This document shows, piece after piece, positions 53,467 through 63,863 of a stretch of 64,000 bases of DNA (the first letter of the stretch is position 1; every line of letters begins with the position of its first letter). Made by a program: the position numbers and the translations under genes. The stretch spans positions 119,475 through 183,474 of the forward strand of contig NZ_JENB01000010.1 of NCBI RefSeq assembly GCF_000708715.2, read 5' to 3'. A model generated the notes under the pieces. The model did not search any database. It was not told the origin of the DNA and was given only the letters and a program-made list of their open reading frames with translations. The DNA comes from Pseudomonas putida W15Oct28 (GTDB lineage: Bacteria > Pseudomonadota > Gammaproteobacteria > Pseudomonadales > Pseudomonadaceae).

Positions 53467-56400
53467 ATGACTTCCAGCACCTCCAACCCTGTGATCAACC
53501 ATGAAAAAGCAACCGATGATTTCATCGCTGCCAGGCTACCCGACTGGCTGAAACGCGCTAGCCAGGCCCAGATCGCCGGCCTGCGCGCCAGCCTCAATGC
53601 CCACCACGCCAGCCAGGCCCGTCTGCGCGGGCTCACGCTGACCCTGCAACCTCTGCAGGTGTTCGCCGAAAAGCACCTGCTGGGCGTGCTGGTGAAGCCA
53701 CTGCCGGAAGGCATGGCCCTCGCAGGGCTGGAATGGCTGCAGGTATCACCACGCGTTGGAACATTGCCCGGCACGTTTCAGCAGACTTACCAATACTCGG
53801 CGGCCCGGCAGGGTGGTTTGCTGAGGCTGATGGGCAACTTCGGCCCTGACGAATCCTTTTACCTGGGCACCGGGCTGGTATCCCCTGGTCGGGATGACGT
53901 GTTGACCGGCACGCCCGAGCAACTGGTTGCGACATGCCGTGCGCTGGATGTGGGCAGGCTCTACCAGGCCGAGCTGCAGCGTACGTTCAACGCGACCACC
54001 GAAGACATTCTTGCCCAGGACAAACGTTCAGGCTTGGCACTGGCTGCGCAGGTTGCGACGCTCAAGGGCGACATCGACGAGCAGGTGCAGCAGGCCTTGG
54101 GCAAGATGGTAGAGGGTGCTGGTGCCCATTCCGACACTGGCCTGCATGGCTACCCCGGCTTGCTGGAGGTATTGGGCCAGCGTGTGGCTGACGGGCTGTT
54201 CATTCGCTTGCGAGACAGTGTTGGCCAGGACCGAGGTGTGGTCCTTTACCTGCCTAGCGACCCCGTGCAGGCCCTGCGCCGCTTCGATACCACAGAGGCC
54301 ATGAACGCCGCGATGGCTGCAGCATTGCAAGGGAAGGCCTACCGAGACTACTTCATTCAGCTGATCAGCTTGCGACATCGGGCAAGCACCGCAGGTGTGC
54401 TGAGTAGACGCCTCAAGGATGCGCAGCCTGATCTGGCGTTGAAGGGCGCTACAGCGTCTGGGGACCTGTTCGCCGCGCTGGCCGCGCAACAGCTGCAGCG
54501 GGTCAAGGACGACGCCCGGCTGTTGCTGGTACCCACCGCGGACGCCGATGCTGCCGCCGCCCGCGCTCGCCATGGGGCCTGGCATGCCGCGGGGCTCGAC
54601 TTGCTCAACCTGGCGGGGCTTTTCATCCCTGTCGTAGGCGCGCTACTGCTCGGCCAGCTGGTGGCGCAGACGCTTGGCGAGGTCTTCGAAGGCGTCAAAG
54701 ACTGGGCCCGGGGGCACCAGCACGAGGCGCTGGAGCACATGCTGGGGGTTGCCGAGACGGTGGCTGCGACAGCGGTGACCGTGGGCGCTGTGAGCTTTCT
54801 GCGCAGCACCTTTGTCGATAGCCTGCAGCCTGTGAACGTGGGCGGGCGGCGTGGCCTGCTGTGTTCCGATGACATCACGGCCTATGAGTCGAACCCGGGC
54901 ACCATCGCCCTGCGTGATGATGGGCTTTATGGTGACGAGAGCAGGTGCTGGATGCGCAGGGGCCAGCATTACTATGAAGTACAGCGCAGTGAGCCTGAGG
55001 CCCCTTACCGCCTGCGTCACCCTGGCGGCAACACAGCGTACGGGCCGACGGTGCTGCACAACGGCGAGCGCGGCTGGCGCCTGCTGCAAGATCAACCGCA
55101 ACGCTGGAGCGACGTGCGCCTGATGCTCGACAGCCTGTGGCCGCAGCATCCTGCCATGGATGCACAGCGGGCGGCGCAGGTGCTGCGAGTGGCGGGTGTG
55201 GATGCCGAGGAGTTGCGCGGCGTGCTGGTAGAAAACCGGCCGGCGCCCGTCAACCTGCGCGAGACCTTGCGGCGCTTCGAGGCCGATGCACGTATCGAGT
55301 CGTTCTTCACTCGCCTGGCCAGCTACTCGCTTGCCACGCAAGACAGTGCATTGCTGGAGTGGTGTCAGGCGCGTTCTGCCAGTACCGACAGCGATGTCCT
55401 GCTGAGCCAGCGCGCTGCCCTGCAGGGGCCACTTCTCGAGCATTTGAGCACCCCACCTGCTACCGACGACGCGCTGCTGGCCTTGATCAAACGTGACTTT
55501 GCCGGTTTGCCGCAAGCCTATGCGCAGGCGCTGGTGGCGCAGGCCAGCGAAGGCGAACGGTTCCTGGCGACATCAGGCGGGCGTTTGACGCTGGGGCTCG
55601 CGAGCAAGGCCCGCTCCCTGCTGCGCTTGGCCAGATTGAACCGTACGCTCGAGGGGCTTTACCTGCCCGCTAGCTACCGCAACGAAACCGGGCAACTGGC
55701 TTTCGCGCTACTCCAGGGCGAGTTGGAAAGCAGCGCAGGCGTGTCTGGCGAAGCGCTCAGCCTGGAATTGCGCGACAGTGGACCGGACGGGCGTTTGCTA
55801 AAGGCTGTGGGCACCGCTGTCGACCCCCTCGTGCGCAGGTTAGTGGTGCACAACGCGGGACGGTTCCAGCTTTACGATGGCCTGGGGCGTGGGCTGCCGT
55901 TCGGCCCTGGCAACCCGGCAAGCCTCTACGACATGCTTGCGGCTGCCTTGGCGCCTGAGCATCATGCGGCGCTTGGCATGGTTCAAGGCGATGCCGGGGC
56001 TCAACTACGCCAGCGGCTGCTGGCCAGGCTTCCTGCCACGCACCAAGGGGTCGCCGAGCTCTTGCAATGGCCGACGCAAATGCAGTGGTTGAACCCTGGG
56101 CGCCGCTTGGCAGACGGCCGGGTTGGCTACTTGCTCAGTGGCCGTACTGCGGGTGACAGCCGTTCTCTGTCAGCGCGTGTTCGTGAGCGTTTACGCCAGC
56201 TTTATCCCGGGCTGGACGAGGCGCAGCTGGATCAGGAACAGGCACTTTTGATGAATGGGCAGCGGCCCGTCTATGAGCGCCTCGTCGAACTCGAGGACGA
56301 CCATGACCAGTTGGTTCGCCACCTCAATTTCTGGATCAGCGCCGAACTGAGCGAAGGGCGCCAGATGATTCGCCGGCGAGTGTCCGATGTCATCGTGCGG

Positions 56401-57960
56401 GCCTGGCGCCTGCAGGGAGAGTGGATCTACAACGCTGCGGGTTCTCCGACAGGTCAGCGCCTGTCGCTGGGCGGCATGCTGCTCACCAGTCTGCCGGAGC
56501 TACCGGTTGCCATCGATTTCCACCGTATTTCCAGCCTGCGATTGCGGGAGTCGGCGGTCGACGCGGTGCCAGTGGACTTCTTGCGCCCGTTTACCACGCT
56601 GACCGAGTTGGACCTGAGTTTCAACCGGCTGCGTAACCTTCCGCTCGGGGTTGCCTACCTGCCGCAACTGCAGCGTTTGCGCCTGGCGCACAATCAGATC
56701 CGCCTCAATGCGCAAGCAATCGGAGTGCTGCAGGCAATGCCTGGCTTGTCCCATCTTGACCTGAGCTATAACCGGCTGGAACAGCTCGACCTGAGCTTCC
56801 ACCATTTCTCGACCCTGACTCACCTGAACCTGCGCCACTGTCGGCTGGGTACCTGGCCCAACCGGATCGAGCTGTGCGGCTTGCTGATGCACTGTGACCT
56901 GCGCGACAACCAGTTGCTGGCACCACCGGAGGCATTGATGGCAATGCCTTATGCCTGGCGCCGGGCCCTTCTCGTCGACCGCAACCCGCTGAGCGGGGGG
57001 CAATTGCAACGTTTGTTCGCACTGGACCCCATCGAGGAGCATGGACATTTGCCAGAACCGATGGCCAGGATCGACTTGCTTCATGCGCGCTCCTTGTGGC
57101 TGCAGCATGTCCCTGATGCCGATCGAGCTGCGCGCGCAGTACTGTGGGACGGCCTGTTGGCCGACCCGAGCGCCGCAGGCTTGTTCCGTATTTTGGCGTT
57201 GTTGGAGCATACGGCCGATTATCAATCGGTAGTTGCCGGAGGCGGCCGGGACGCACTTGCGCGTGATGTATGGGCCGCGCTGCTGGCGATCGAGGGCAGT
57301 CCGGCATTGCGGATACGCGTCTTTGAAGAGGCCAATCAACCGGTCTCCTGCTCGGACATGGTCAGCGATCGTTTCAGTAACTTGAATGTGAGGGTGTTGC
57401 TTGCCAAGGCTGAAACCGACGCGCGGGACCTGACGCAACGGGCACAGTTGATGGCATTCGGCCGGCAGCTGTTTCGGCTTGATCAGGTGTGGCAGCAGGC
57501 CAACCGGGCGATACTGCGCCAGGGCGGCGAGGGTGAACAGGTGGGGCGCTCGGCCTTGGCACTGGCATACCGTGTGCGCCTGCGCGAGCGTCTTGATTTG
57601 CCCGGCCAACCACGCGCGATGCGCTACCCGAACTCTGTCGCCTTGAGCGACCAACAAGTCAACGGCGTGGCCGCGGGTGTGCTCGCCAACGAGACGATCG
57701 AGGCGCTGACTCAAAGCCTGGTGAGTCGATTGTTCTGGCAAACCTGTCTTCGTGAGCAGCACCGGGCCCTGTTCGAGTCCCTCAGAACCGACTATCTCCA
57801 GCGCAGGGCAAACTTGCGCCTTGTGCAGCCTCCCGCTCCGGCTGCACGGCTGCGCTCGCAGCTTGCTGATCTGGATGATCAGGAGCTACGCGACACAGAG
57901 CGACTGATGGCAGTGTTGACCGAGTCTTACTTGCATAGCCTGGGCCGGGGCGCCGCCTGA
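53467..57960 (+). CDS. Giant LRR protein with NEL-type E3 ubiquitin ligase-like C-terminus (copy 2)
   Basis: A paralogue of 1,497 residues with the same architecture. N-terminus FIAARLPDWLKRASQAQIA; hydrophobic pair (about 378-402 and 430-452) with EGVKDWARGHQHEALEHMLG between; LADGRVGYLLSGR at about 881; leucine-rich repeats about 1018-1187 (ELDLSFNRLRNLPLGVAYL, RLRLAHNQI, HLDLSYNRLEQLDL, HCDLRDNQLLAPPEAL). A Cys-x-Asp motif SCSDMVSD lies at Cys1295, the same place as in copy 1. I chose ATG 53467 because it aligns with the start of copy 1, though the ribosome site is weak; GTG 53404 is possible. It follows copy 1 by 103 bases and is probably co-transcribed. Confidence 0.8.
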   Translation: MTSSTSNPVINHEKATDDFIAARLPDWLKRASQAQIAGLRASLNAHHASQARLRGLTLTLQPLQVFAEKHLLGVLVKPLPEGMALAGLEWLQVSPRVGTLPGTFQQTYQYSAARQGGLLRLMGNFGPDESFYLGTGLVSPGRDDVLTGTPEQLVATCRALDVGRLYQAELQRTFNATTEDILAQDKRSGLALAAQVATLKGDIDEQVQQALGKMVEGAGAHSDTGLHGYPGLLEVLGQRVADGLFIRLRDSVGQDRGVVLYLPSDPVQALRRFDTTEAMNAAMAAALQGKAYRDYFIQLISLRHRASTAGVLSRRLKDAQPDLALKGATASGDLFAALAAQQLQRVKDDARLLLVPTADADAAAARARHGAWHAAGLDLLNLAGLFIPVVGALLLGQLVAQTLGEVFEGVKDWARGHQHEALEHMLGVAETVAATAVTVGAVSFLRSTFVDSLQPVNVGGRRGLLCSDDITAYESNPGTIALRDDGLYGDESRCWMRRGQHYYEVQRSEPEAPYRLRHPGGNTAYGPTVLHNGERGWRLLQDQPQRWSDVRLMLDSLWPQHPAMDAQRAAQVLRVAGVDAEELRGVLVENRPAPVNLRETLRRFEADARIESFFTRLASYSLATQDSALLEWCQARSASTDSDVLLSQRAALQGPLLEHLSTPPATDDALLALIKRDFAGLPQAYAQALVAQASEGERFLATSGGRLTLGLASKARSLLRLARLNRTLEGLYLPASYRNETGQLAFALLQGELESSAGVSGEALSLELRDSGPDGRLLKAVGTAVDPLVRRLVVHNAGRFQLYDGLGRGLPFGPGNPASLYDMLAAALAPEHHAALGMVQGDAGAQLRQRLLARLPATHQGVAELLQWPTQMQWLNPGRRLADGRVGYLLSGRTAGDSRSLSARVRERLRQLYPGLDEAQLDQEQALLMNGQRPVYERLVELEDDHDQLVRHLNFWISAELSEGRQMIRRRVSDVIVRAWRLQGEWIYNAAGSPTGQRLSLGGMLLTSLPELPVAIDFHRISSLRLRESAVDAVPVDFLRPFTTLTELDLSFNRLRNLPLGVAYLPQLQRLRLAHNQIRLNAQAIGVLQAMPGLSHLDLSYNRLEQLDLSFHHFSTLTHLNLRHCRLGTWPNRIELCGLLMHCDLRDNQLLAPPEALMAMPYAWRRALLVDRNPLSGGQLQRLFALDPIEEHGHLPEPMARIDLLHARSLWLQHVPDADRAARAVLWDGLLADPSAAGLFRILALLEHTADYQSVVAGGGRDALARDVWAALLAIEGSPALRIRVFEEANQPVSCSDMVSDRFSNLNVRVLLAKAETDARDLTQRAQLMAFGRQLFRLDQVWQQANRAILRQGGEGEQVGRSALALAYRVRLRERLDLPGQPRAMRYPNSVALSDQQVNGVAAGVLANETIEALTQSLVSRLFWQTCLREQHRALFESLRTDYLQRRANLRLVQPPAPAARLRSQLADLDDQELRDTERLMAVLTESYLHSLGRGAA

Positions 57961-58033
57961 CCCGCAAAGGCGGCCAAACCAGTCATCCAGATTGACAGCT
58001 TTGGCCATTGCCGCCGTGCATGAGCGGCGCGAA

Positions 58034-58087
58034 CATCGTCAGACCGATGGTTAACTCCAAAAACAAGAAACCAGGAGTCTGACGATG
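58034..58087 (+). promoter_or_regulatory. Leader hairpin masking Shine-Dalgarno and start codon of fadDx
   Basis: CATCGTCAGAC (58034-58044) and GTCTGACGATG (58077-58087) are exact inverted copies; the second includes the ATG of the next gene. Within the loop, ACTCC (58054-58058) can pair with GGAGT (58074-58078), covering the Shine-Dalgarno. Together they could hold the mRNA closed. The fold is deduced from complementarity alone; no energy was computed. Confidence 0.5.
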
Positions 58088-59731
58088 CGCGATTACACCG
58101 AGGCTGCTCGTGCGTTCGACCATGGCCAGGCTGCTGCGGCGGCGCTGCATGGCCACCTCGAAGCCCTCAATGCCTGTGTCGAATGCTGTGACCGCCATGC
58201 CGGTGACGGCAAGCTGGCGCTGATCCACGAAGACCGCGATGGCAACACTGTGCGGTACAGTTTCGACCAGCTCAAGGCGCAGGCTGCCCGTTTTGCCAAT
58301 GTGCTCAAAGCACGAGGCGTAGGCGCCGGTGACCGGGTGGCTGGGTTGATGCCACGCACCCCCGAGCTACTTGTCACCATCCTCGCCACCTGGCGCCTTG
58401 GCGCCGTATACCAGCCGTTGTTCACAGCGTTCGGCCCCAAGGCCATCGAGCACCGCCTTGAGCAGTCGCATGCCCGCGTAGTGGTTACCGACAGCCTTAA
58501 CCGGGGCAAGCTGGACGACGTGCATGCCTGCCCGACCATCATCACGGTCAAGGCCCGCGTCGGCGAGCTGGACTTCCAGCAGTGTCTGGAGGGTGCCGCA
58601 AGCGACTGTGAGCCGGTAATGCGCTCGGGTAACGACCCGTTCTTGCTGATGTTCACGTCAGGCACCACCGGCCCGGCCAAACCGCTGGAAGTGCCGCTGC
58701 GTGCCATTGTCGCGTTTCAGGGCTACATGCGCGACGCCATCGACCTGCGCAGCGAAGACAACTTCTGGAACCTGGCCGACCCGGGTTGGGCCTATGGCCT
58801 GTACTACGCGGTCACCGGCCCGTTGTCGCTGGGCCATGCCACCACGTTCTACGATGGCCCGTTCAGCGTCGAAAGTTGCGCGCGGGTGATCGACAAGCTG
58901 GGCATCACCAACCTGGCAGGCTCGCCCACCGCCTACCGCTTGCTGATTGCTGCCGGCAGTGCGTTCTCGGCGCCTGTCAAAGGCCGCCTGCGCGTAGTCA
59001 GCAGTGCCGGTGAACCGCTCAACCCGGAGGTGATCCGCTGGTTCGCCGACGAGCTGGGCGTGACCATCCACGACCACTACGGCCAGACCGAGCTGGGTAT
59101 GGTGCTGTGCAACCACCATGGCCTGTCACACCCCGTACACCTGGGGTCGGCTGGTTTCGCCATCCCCGGCCATCGCATCGTGGTGCTGGACGAGCAGGGT
59201 AACGAACTGCCGCCTGGCCAGCCGGGCACCCTGGCCGTCGACCGCGAGCAATCGCCCCTTTGCTGGTTCGGCGGCTACCACGGCCTGCCGACCAAGGCGT
59301 TCATCGGCAAGTACTACCTCAGTGGCGACACCGTCGAGCTTAACGCTGATGGCAGCATCAGTTTCGTTGGCCGCAGCGATGACGTGATTACCACGTCCGG
59401 GTATCGCGTGGGGCCGTTCGACGTCGAGAGCGCGTTGATCGAGCACCCCACGGTGGTCGAGGCCGCAGTCATCGGCAAGCCGGACCCGGAACGTACCGAA
59501 CTGATCAAGGCGTTCGTGGTGCTGGCCCAAGGCGTCGTGGGTTGTGCCGAGCTGGAAGAAACGCTGCGTCAGCATGTACGCCAGCGCCTGTATGCCCATG
59601 CCTACCCCCGCGAAATCGAATTCGTCAGCGAGCTGCCCAAGACCCCGAGCGGCAAGCTGCAACGCTTCATCCTGCGCAACCAGGAAGTCGCCAAACAACA
59701 AGCGCAACAGGCCACCCCTGCCAGCGTCTGA
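58085..59731 (+). CDS. fadDx: Acyl-CoA synthetase (FadDx)
   Basis: A 548-residue AMP-forming acyl-CoA synthetase, cytoplasmic. The P-loop is [18 protein letters not shown] (slightly unusual: PAKP in place of the common GxPK), the A5 motif is [11 protein letters not shown]7-A8 include [22 protein letters not shown] and [16 protein letters not shown], and the catalytic Lys is in TPSGKLQRF. It activates short or branched acids for the downstream beta-oxidation genes; the chain range cannot be read from sequence. Confidence 0.88.
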   Translation: MRDYTEAARAFDHGQAAAAALHGHLEALNACVECCDRHAGDGKLALIHEDRDGNTVRYSFDQLKAQAARFANVLKARGVGAGDRVAGLMPRTPELLVTILATWRLGAVYQPLFTAFGPKAIEHRLEQSHARVVVTDSLNRGKLDDVHACPTIITVKARVGELDFQQCLEGAASDCEPVMRSGNDPFLLMFTSGTTGPAKPLEVPLRAIVAFQGYMRDAIDLRSEDNFWNLADPGWAYGLYYAVTGPLSLGHATTFYDGPFSVESCARVIDKLGITNLAGSPTAYRLLIAAGSAFSAPVKGRLRVVSSAGEPLNPEVIRWFADELGVTIHDHYGQTELGMVLCNHHGLSHPVHLGSAGFAIPGHRIVVLDEQGNELPPGQPGTLAVDREQSPLCWFGGYHGLPTKAFIGKYYLSGDTVELNADGSISFVGRSDDVITTSGYRVGPFDVESALIEHPTVVEAAVIGKPDPERTELIKAFVVLAQGVVGCAELEETLRQHVRQRLYAHAYPREIEFVSELPKTPSGKLQRFILRNQEVAKQQAQQATPASV

Positions 59732-59744
59732 AAGGAAACCGATC

Positions 59745-60512
59745 ATGCTCATAGCCAATAAACACTTCATTGTCAGCGGCGCCGCCTCCGGGTTGGGTGC
59801 TGCCACGGCGCAGATGCTGGTCGAGGCCGGCGCCAAGGTCATGCTGGTCGACCTCAATGCCCAGGCCGTCGAGGCCAAGGCCCGTGAGCTGGGTGACAAC
59901 GCCCGCTTCGCCGTGGCCGACATCAGCGACGAGCAGGCTGCCCAGGCTGCCGTCGATGCAGCCGTCAGCGCCTTTGGAAGCTTGCAAGGGCTGGTCAATT
60001 GCGCCGGCATCGTTGGTGCCGAGAAAGTGCTGGGCAAGCAGGGCCCGCATGGCCTGGCCAGCTTCGCCAAGGTAATCAACGTCAACCTGGTCGGCAGCTT
60101 CAATTTGCTGCGCCTGGCCGCTGCAGCCATGGCTGAAGGGGCAGCCGATGAGGCGGGCGAACGTGGGGTGATCATCAACACCGCCTCCATCGCTGCCTAT
60201 GACGGCCAGATCGGTCAGGCTGCCTACGCTGCCTCCAAGGGCGCGATCGCCAGCCTGACCTTGCCGGCCGCGCGCGAACTGGCACGCTTCGGCATCCGCG
60301 TAATGACCATTGCCCCGGGCATCTTCGAAACGCCGATGATGGCTGGCATGACCGAGGAAGTGCGTGCTTCGCTGGCTGCCGGCGTGCCGTTCCCGCCACG
60401 TTTGGGCCGCCCGCAGGAATACGCTGCGCTGGCCCGTCACATCATCGAGAACAGCATGCTCAACGGCGAGGTGATCCGCCTCGACGGTGCACTGCGCATG
60501 GCTGCCAAGTAA
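59745..60512 (+). CDS. fadB2x: 3-hydroxyacyl-CoA dehydrogenase, SDR type (FadB2x)
   Basis: A 255-residue short-chain dehydrogenase of the type II 3-hydroxyacyl-CoA dehydrogenase (HSD17B10-like) group. NAD-binding [18 protein letters not shown], the catalytic Ser in [10 protein letters not shown] and Tyr/Lys in YAASKG are present; so is [10 protein letters not shown]. It oxidises 3-hydroxyacyl-CoA, often 2-methyl-branched, to the 3-keto form. GAAAGGAAACC lies before the ATG at 59745. Confidence 0.9.
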   Translation: MLIANKHFIVSGAASGLGAATAQMLVEAGAKVMLVDLNAQAVEAKARELGDNARFAVADISDEQAAQAAVDAAVSAFGSLQGLVNCAGIVGAEKVLGKQGPHGLASFAKVINVNLVGSFNLLRLAAAAMAEGAADEAGERGVIINTASIAAYDGQIGQAAYAASKGAIASLTLPAARELARFGIRVMTIAPGIFETPMMAGMTEEVRASLAAGVPFPPRLGRPQEYAALARHIIENSMLNGEVIRLDGALRMAAK

Positions 60513-60523
60513 GGAGAGCGAAC

Positions 60524-61717
60524 ATGGCCCTCGCCAATGATCCGATCGTAATCGTCAGCGCCGTGCGCACGCCCATGGGCGGCCTGCAGGGCGACCTGAA
60601 AAGCCTGACCGCGCCACAACTGGGTAGCGCGGCCATCCGTGGTGCCGTGGAACGTGCCGGCATCGATGCTGCCAGTGTCGAGCAAGTGCTGTTCGGCTGT
60701 GTACTGCCGGCCGGCCTGGGCCAGGCGCCGGCACGCCAAGCGGCGCTGGGGGCCGGGCTGGACAAGCACACCACCTGCACCACCCTGAACAAGATGTGCG
60801 GCTCGGGCATGCAGGCCGCGATCATGGCCCATGACCTGCTGCTGGCCGGCACCGCAGACGTGGTGGTGGCGGGCGGCATGGAGAGCATGACCAACGCCCC
60901 GTACCTGCTGGACAAAGCCCGTGGCGGCTACCGCATGGGCCACGGCAAAATCATCGACCACATGTTCATGGACGGCCTGGAAGACGCCTATGACAAAGGC
61001 CGCCTGATGGGCACCTTCGCCGAAGACTGCGCCCAGGCCAATGCTTTTACCCGCGAAGCCCAGGACCAGTTCGCTATCACCTCGCTTACCCGTGCCCAGG
61101 ATGCGATCAGCAGCGGCCGCTTTGCCGCCGAAATCGTGCCCGTGGAAGTCACCGAGGGCAAGGAAAAGCGCCTCATCAAGGATGACGAACAGCCGCCCAA
61201 GGCGCGCCTGGACAAGATCCCGCAGCTCAAGCCCGCCTTCCGTGAGGGGGGGACGGTGACCGCAGCCAACTCCAGCTCGATTTCCGATGGCGCTGCGGCG
61301 CTGGTACTGATGCGCCGCTCCGAAGCCGACAAGCGCGGCCTCAAAGCATTGGCAGTGATCCACGGTCATGCGGCCTTCGCCGACACCCCGGCGCTGTTCC
61401 CGACCGCGCCGATCGGCGCCATCGACAAACTGATGAAACGCACCGGCTGGAACCTGGCCGAAGTCGACCTGTTCGAGATCAACGAGGCCTTTGCCGTGGT
61501 CACCCTGGCGGCCATGAAACACCTTGACCTGCCCCACGACAAGGTCAACATCCACGGCGGGGCCTGCGCCCTTGGCCACCCGATCGGCGCTTCCGGCGCA
61601 CGCATCCTGGTGACCCTGCTGTCGGCCCTTCGCCAGAACAACCTGCGCCGCGGCGTGGCGGCCATCTGCATTGGCGGCGGCGAGGCCACGGCCATGGCCG
61701 TCGAATGCCTGTACTGA
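60524..61717 (+). CDS. fadAx: Acetyl-CoA C-acyltransferase (thiolase, FadAx)
   Basis: A 397-residue thiolase. The acyl-forming Cys is in LNKMCGSGMQAAIMA, the active His in FEINEAFAVV, and the C-terminal Cys/His in GGACALGHPIGASGAR and ICIGGGEATA. It cleaves 3-ketoacyl-CoA with CoA to end each beta-oxidation round. AAGGAGAG precedes the ATG, 11 bases after fadB2x. Confidence 0.92.
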   Translation: MALANDPIVIVSAVRTPMGGLQGDLKSLTAPQLGSAAIRGAVERAGIDAASVEQVLFGCVLPAGLGQAPARQAALGAGLDKHTTCTTLNKMCGSGMQAAIMAHDLLLAGTADVVVAGGMESMTNAPYLLDKARGGYRMGHGKIIDHMFMDGLEDAYDKGRLMGTFAEDCAQANAFTREAQDQFAITSLTRAQDAISSGRFAAEIVPVEVTEGKEKRLIKDDEQPPKARLDKIPQLKPAFREGGTVTAANSSSISDGAAALVLMRRSEADKRGLKALAVIHGHAAFADTPALFPTAPIGAIDKLMKRTGWNLAEVDLFEINEAFAVVTLAAMKHLDLPHDKVNIHGGACALGHPIGASGARILVTLLSALRQNNLRRGVAAICIGGGEATAMAVECLY

Positions 61718-61725
61718 GGTGAACC

Positions 61726-62853
61726 ATGCTGGTAACTGACGAGCAACAACAGATCGCCGATGCGGTACGCGCTTTTGCCCAGGAACGGCTTAAACCTTTT
61801 GCCGAGCAGTGGGACAAGGAACACCGCTTCCCCAAGGAGGCCATCGAGGAGATGGCTGAGCTGGGCCTGTTCGGCATGCTGGTCCCAGAACAGTGGGGCG
61901 GCAGCGACACCGGTTATGTGGCCTACGCCATGGCCCTGGAAGAAATCGCCGCTGGCGATGGTGCCTGCTCGACCATCATGAGCGTGCACAACTCGGTAGG
62001 CTGTGTACCGATCCTGCGTTTTGGCAGCGAGCAGCAGAAGGCGCAGTTCCTCACCCCCCTGGCAACTGGCGCGATGCTGGGTGCCTTTGCCCTCACCGAA
62101 CCGCAGGCTGGCTCCGATGCCAGCAGCCTGAAGGCCCGTGCGCGTCTGGACGGTGACCACTATGTGCTCAATGGCAGCAAGCAGTTCATCACCTCCGGGC
62201 AGAACGCCGGGGTGGTGATCGTGTTTGCCGTGACTGATCCCGAGGCCGGCAAGCGCGGGATCAGCGCCTTTATCGTGCCCACTGATTCGCCGGGCTATCA
62301 GGTGGCGCGGGTCGAGGACAAGCTCGGCCAGCACGCGTCCGACACCTGCCAGATTGTCTTCGACAACGTGCGTGTGCCGGTGGCCAACCGCCTGGGCGCA
62401 GAAGGCGAGGGCTACAAGATTGCCCTGGCCAACCTGGAAGGCGGGCGCATCGGTATCGCCTCGCAGGCTGTGGGCATGGCCCGTGCGGCGTTCGAAGTGG
62501 CGCGTGACTACGCCAATGAGCGGCAAAGCTTTGGCAAGGCGCTGATCGAACACCAGGCCGTGGCTTTCCGCCTGGCCGACATGGCGACGAAAATTGCCGT
62601 GGCCCGGCAGATGGTGCTGCACGCCGCCGCGCTACGTGACGCCGGGCGCCCGGCGCTGGTGGAAGCGTCCATGGCCAAGCTGTTTGCCTCGGAAATGGCC
62701 GAAAAGGTCTGTTCGGATGCCTTGCAGACCCTGGGCGGTTATGGCTATCTGAGTGACTTCCCGCTGGAGCGGATCTACCGCGACGTTCGGGTTTGCCAGA
62801 TCTACGAAGGCACCAGCGATATTCAGCGCATGGTCATTGCGCGCAATCTTTGA
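61726..62853 (+). CDS. Short/branched-chain acyl-CoA dehydrogenase
   Basis: A 375-residue FAD flavoprotein. FAD contacts are [13 protein letters not shown] and [12 protein letters not shown]; the catalytic Glu is in [16 protein letters not shown] at the C-terminus. It introduces the double bond at the first beta-oxidation step. The KT2440 counterpart (PP_2216, from memory) has been characterised as active on short chains. Eight bases after fadAx. Confidence 0.9.
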   Translation: MLVTDEQQQIADAVRAFAQERLKPFAEQWDKEHRFPKEAIEEMAELGLFGMLVPEQWGGSDTGYVAYAMALEEIAAGDGACSTIMSVHNSVGCVPILRFGSEQQKAQFLTPLATGAMLGAFALTEPQAGSDASSLKARARLDGDHYVLNGSKQFITSGQNAGVVIVFAVTDPEAGKRGISAFIVPTDSPGYQVARVEDKLGQHASDTCQIVFDNVRVPVANRLGAEGEGYKIALANLEGGRIGIASQAVGMARAAFEVARDYANERQSFGKALIEHQAVAFRLADMATKIAVARQMVLHAAALRDAGRPALVEASMAKLFASEMAEKVCSDALQTLGGYGYLSDFPLERIYRDVRVCQIYEGTSDIQRMVIARNL

Positions 62854-62866
62854 AGGAGCAGACTGC

Positions 62867-63640
62867 ATGGCATTCGAAACCATCCTGTTGGACATCCACG
62901 GCAAGGTCGGCCTGATCACCCTCAACCGCCCGCAGGCACTGAATGCGCTGAACGCGCAGATTGTTGGCGAGATCAACCAGGCGTTGGACCAGCTCGAGCG
63001 CGACCCGAACATCGGCTGCGTGGTGCTGACAGGCTCGGCCAAGGCTTTTGCCGCTGGCGCCGACATCAAGGAAATGGCCGACCTGCAATACCCGCAGATC
63101 TACGTCGATGACCTGTTCAGCGATGCCGACCGCATTGCCAACCGGCGCAAGCCGATCATTGCTGCGGTATCCGGCTTTGCCCTGGGCGGCGGCTGCGAGC
63201 TGGCGATGATGTGTGACTTTATCCTCGCCGCGGACAACGCCAAGTTCGGCCAGCCGGAAATCAACCTTGGCGTGCTGCCGGGCATGGGCGGCACCCAGCG
63301 CCTGACCCGTGCGGTGGGCAAGGCCAAGGCCATGGAACTGTGCCTGACCGGCCGCTTGATGGGCGCTGAAGAGGCCGAGCGTGCTGGCCTGGTGGCGCGT
63401 ATCGTGCCGCAGGCAGAGCTGGTGGAAGAGGCGCTGAAGGTGGCGGCGACCATCGCCAGCAAGTCGATCCCGGTGAGCATGATGGTCAAGGAAAGCGTCA
63501 ACCGGGCGTTCGAAGTTACCCTTAGCGAGGGTGTGCGCTTTGAGCGTCGGGTGTTCCATGCGGCCTTCTCCACTGAAGACCAGAAGGAAGGTATGGCTGC
63601 GTTCATCGCCAAGCGCGAGGCGCAGTTCAAGGATCGTTGA
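62867..63640 (+). CDS. fadB1x: Enoyl-CoA hydratase (FadB1x)
   Basis: A 257-residue crotonase. CoA-oxyanion residues are in [10 protein letters not shown] and [15 protein letters not shown]; the two catalytic Glu residues are expected in GCELAMMCD and [17 protein letters not shown]. It hydrates the enoyl-CoA. AAGGAG lies 8 bases before the ATG at 62867. As the last gene in the five-gene operon it completes the cycle. Confidence 0.92.
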   Translation: MAFETILLDIHGKVGLITLNRPQALNALNAQIVGEINQALDQLERDPNIGCVVLTGSAKAFAAGADIKEMADLQYPQIYVDDLFSDADRIANRRKPIIAAVSGFALGGGCELAMMCDFILAADNAKFGQPEINLGVLPGMGGTQRLTRAVGKAKAMELCLTGRLMGAEEAERAGLVARIVPQAELVEEALKVAATIASKSIPVSMMVKESVNRAFEVTLSEGVRFERRVFHAAFSTEDQKEGMAAFIAKREAQFKDR

Positions 63641-63689
63641 TCAGATTCGTTGCCGTTGTTTTTGCTTTTAAGCGCGCGATAGTTCAGGC

Positions 63690-63863
63690 GACGCAGATTG
63701 CGACTTCAGGAGGCCGAGCGCAGGGCTTGCGAAGGGAGGTGACGGGCATGGATGCCCGTCACGCGCTGGGCCCCAGGATGGGGCCTGCAGCGCGGTCCTC
63801 CTGGGAGCAAGCCCGGAGCGAGGGGACCCCGGAGCGAAGCGTAGGGGCCGGATGATGGGAGCG
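63690..63863. repeat. Dispersed Pseudomonas intergenic repeat, 3' part missing
   Basis: A G/C-rich block with hairpins: GACGGGCAT-GG-ATGCCCGTC (perfect 9-bp arms), GGCCCCA..TGGGGCC, and GGACCCC..GGGGCC. I recall this block as a repeat common in Pseudomonas intergenic spaces, usually continuing into ACTTTTGGTTCC-type sequence; here that tail is absent after GGATGATGGGAGCG. The 72-residue ORF across it is not a real gene. Confidence 0.6.

Noticed and set aside
48879..57960. Type III secretion island around the effector-like genes
   Set aside because: No secretion apparatus, chaperone or hrp-type gene is present; flanks are phosphonate and fatty-acid metabolism.
63637..63855. A 72-codon ORF across the terminal repeat
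   Set aside because: It consists of the hairpin-rich dispersed repeat; the same peptide arises wherever the repeat occurs, so it is not a gene.
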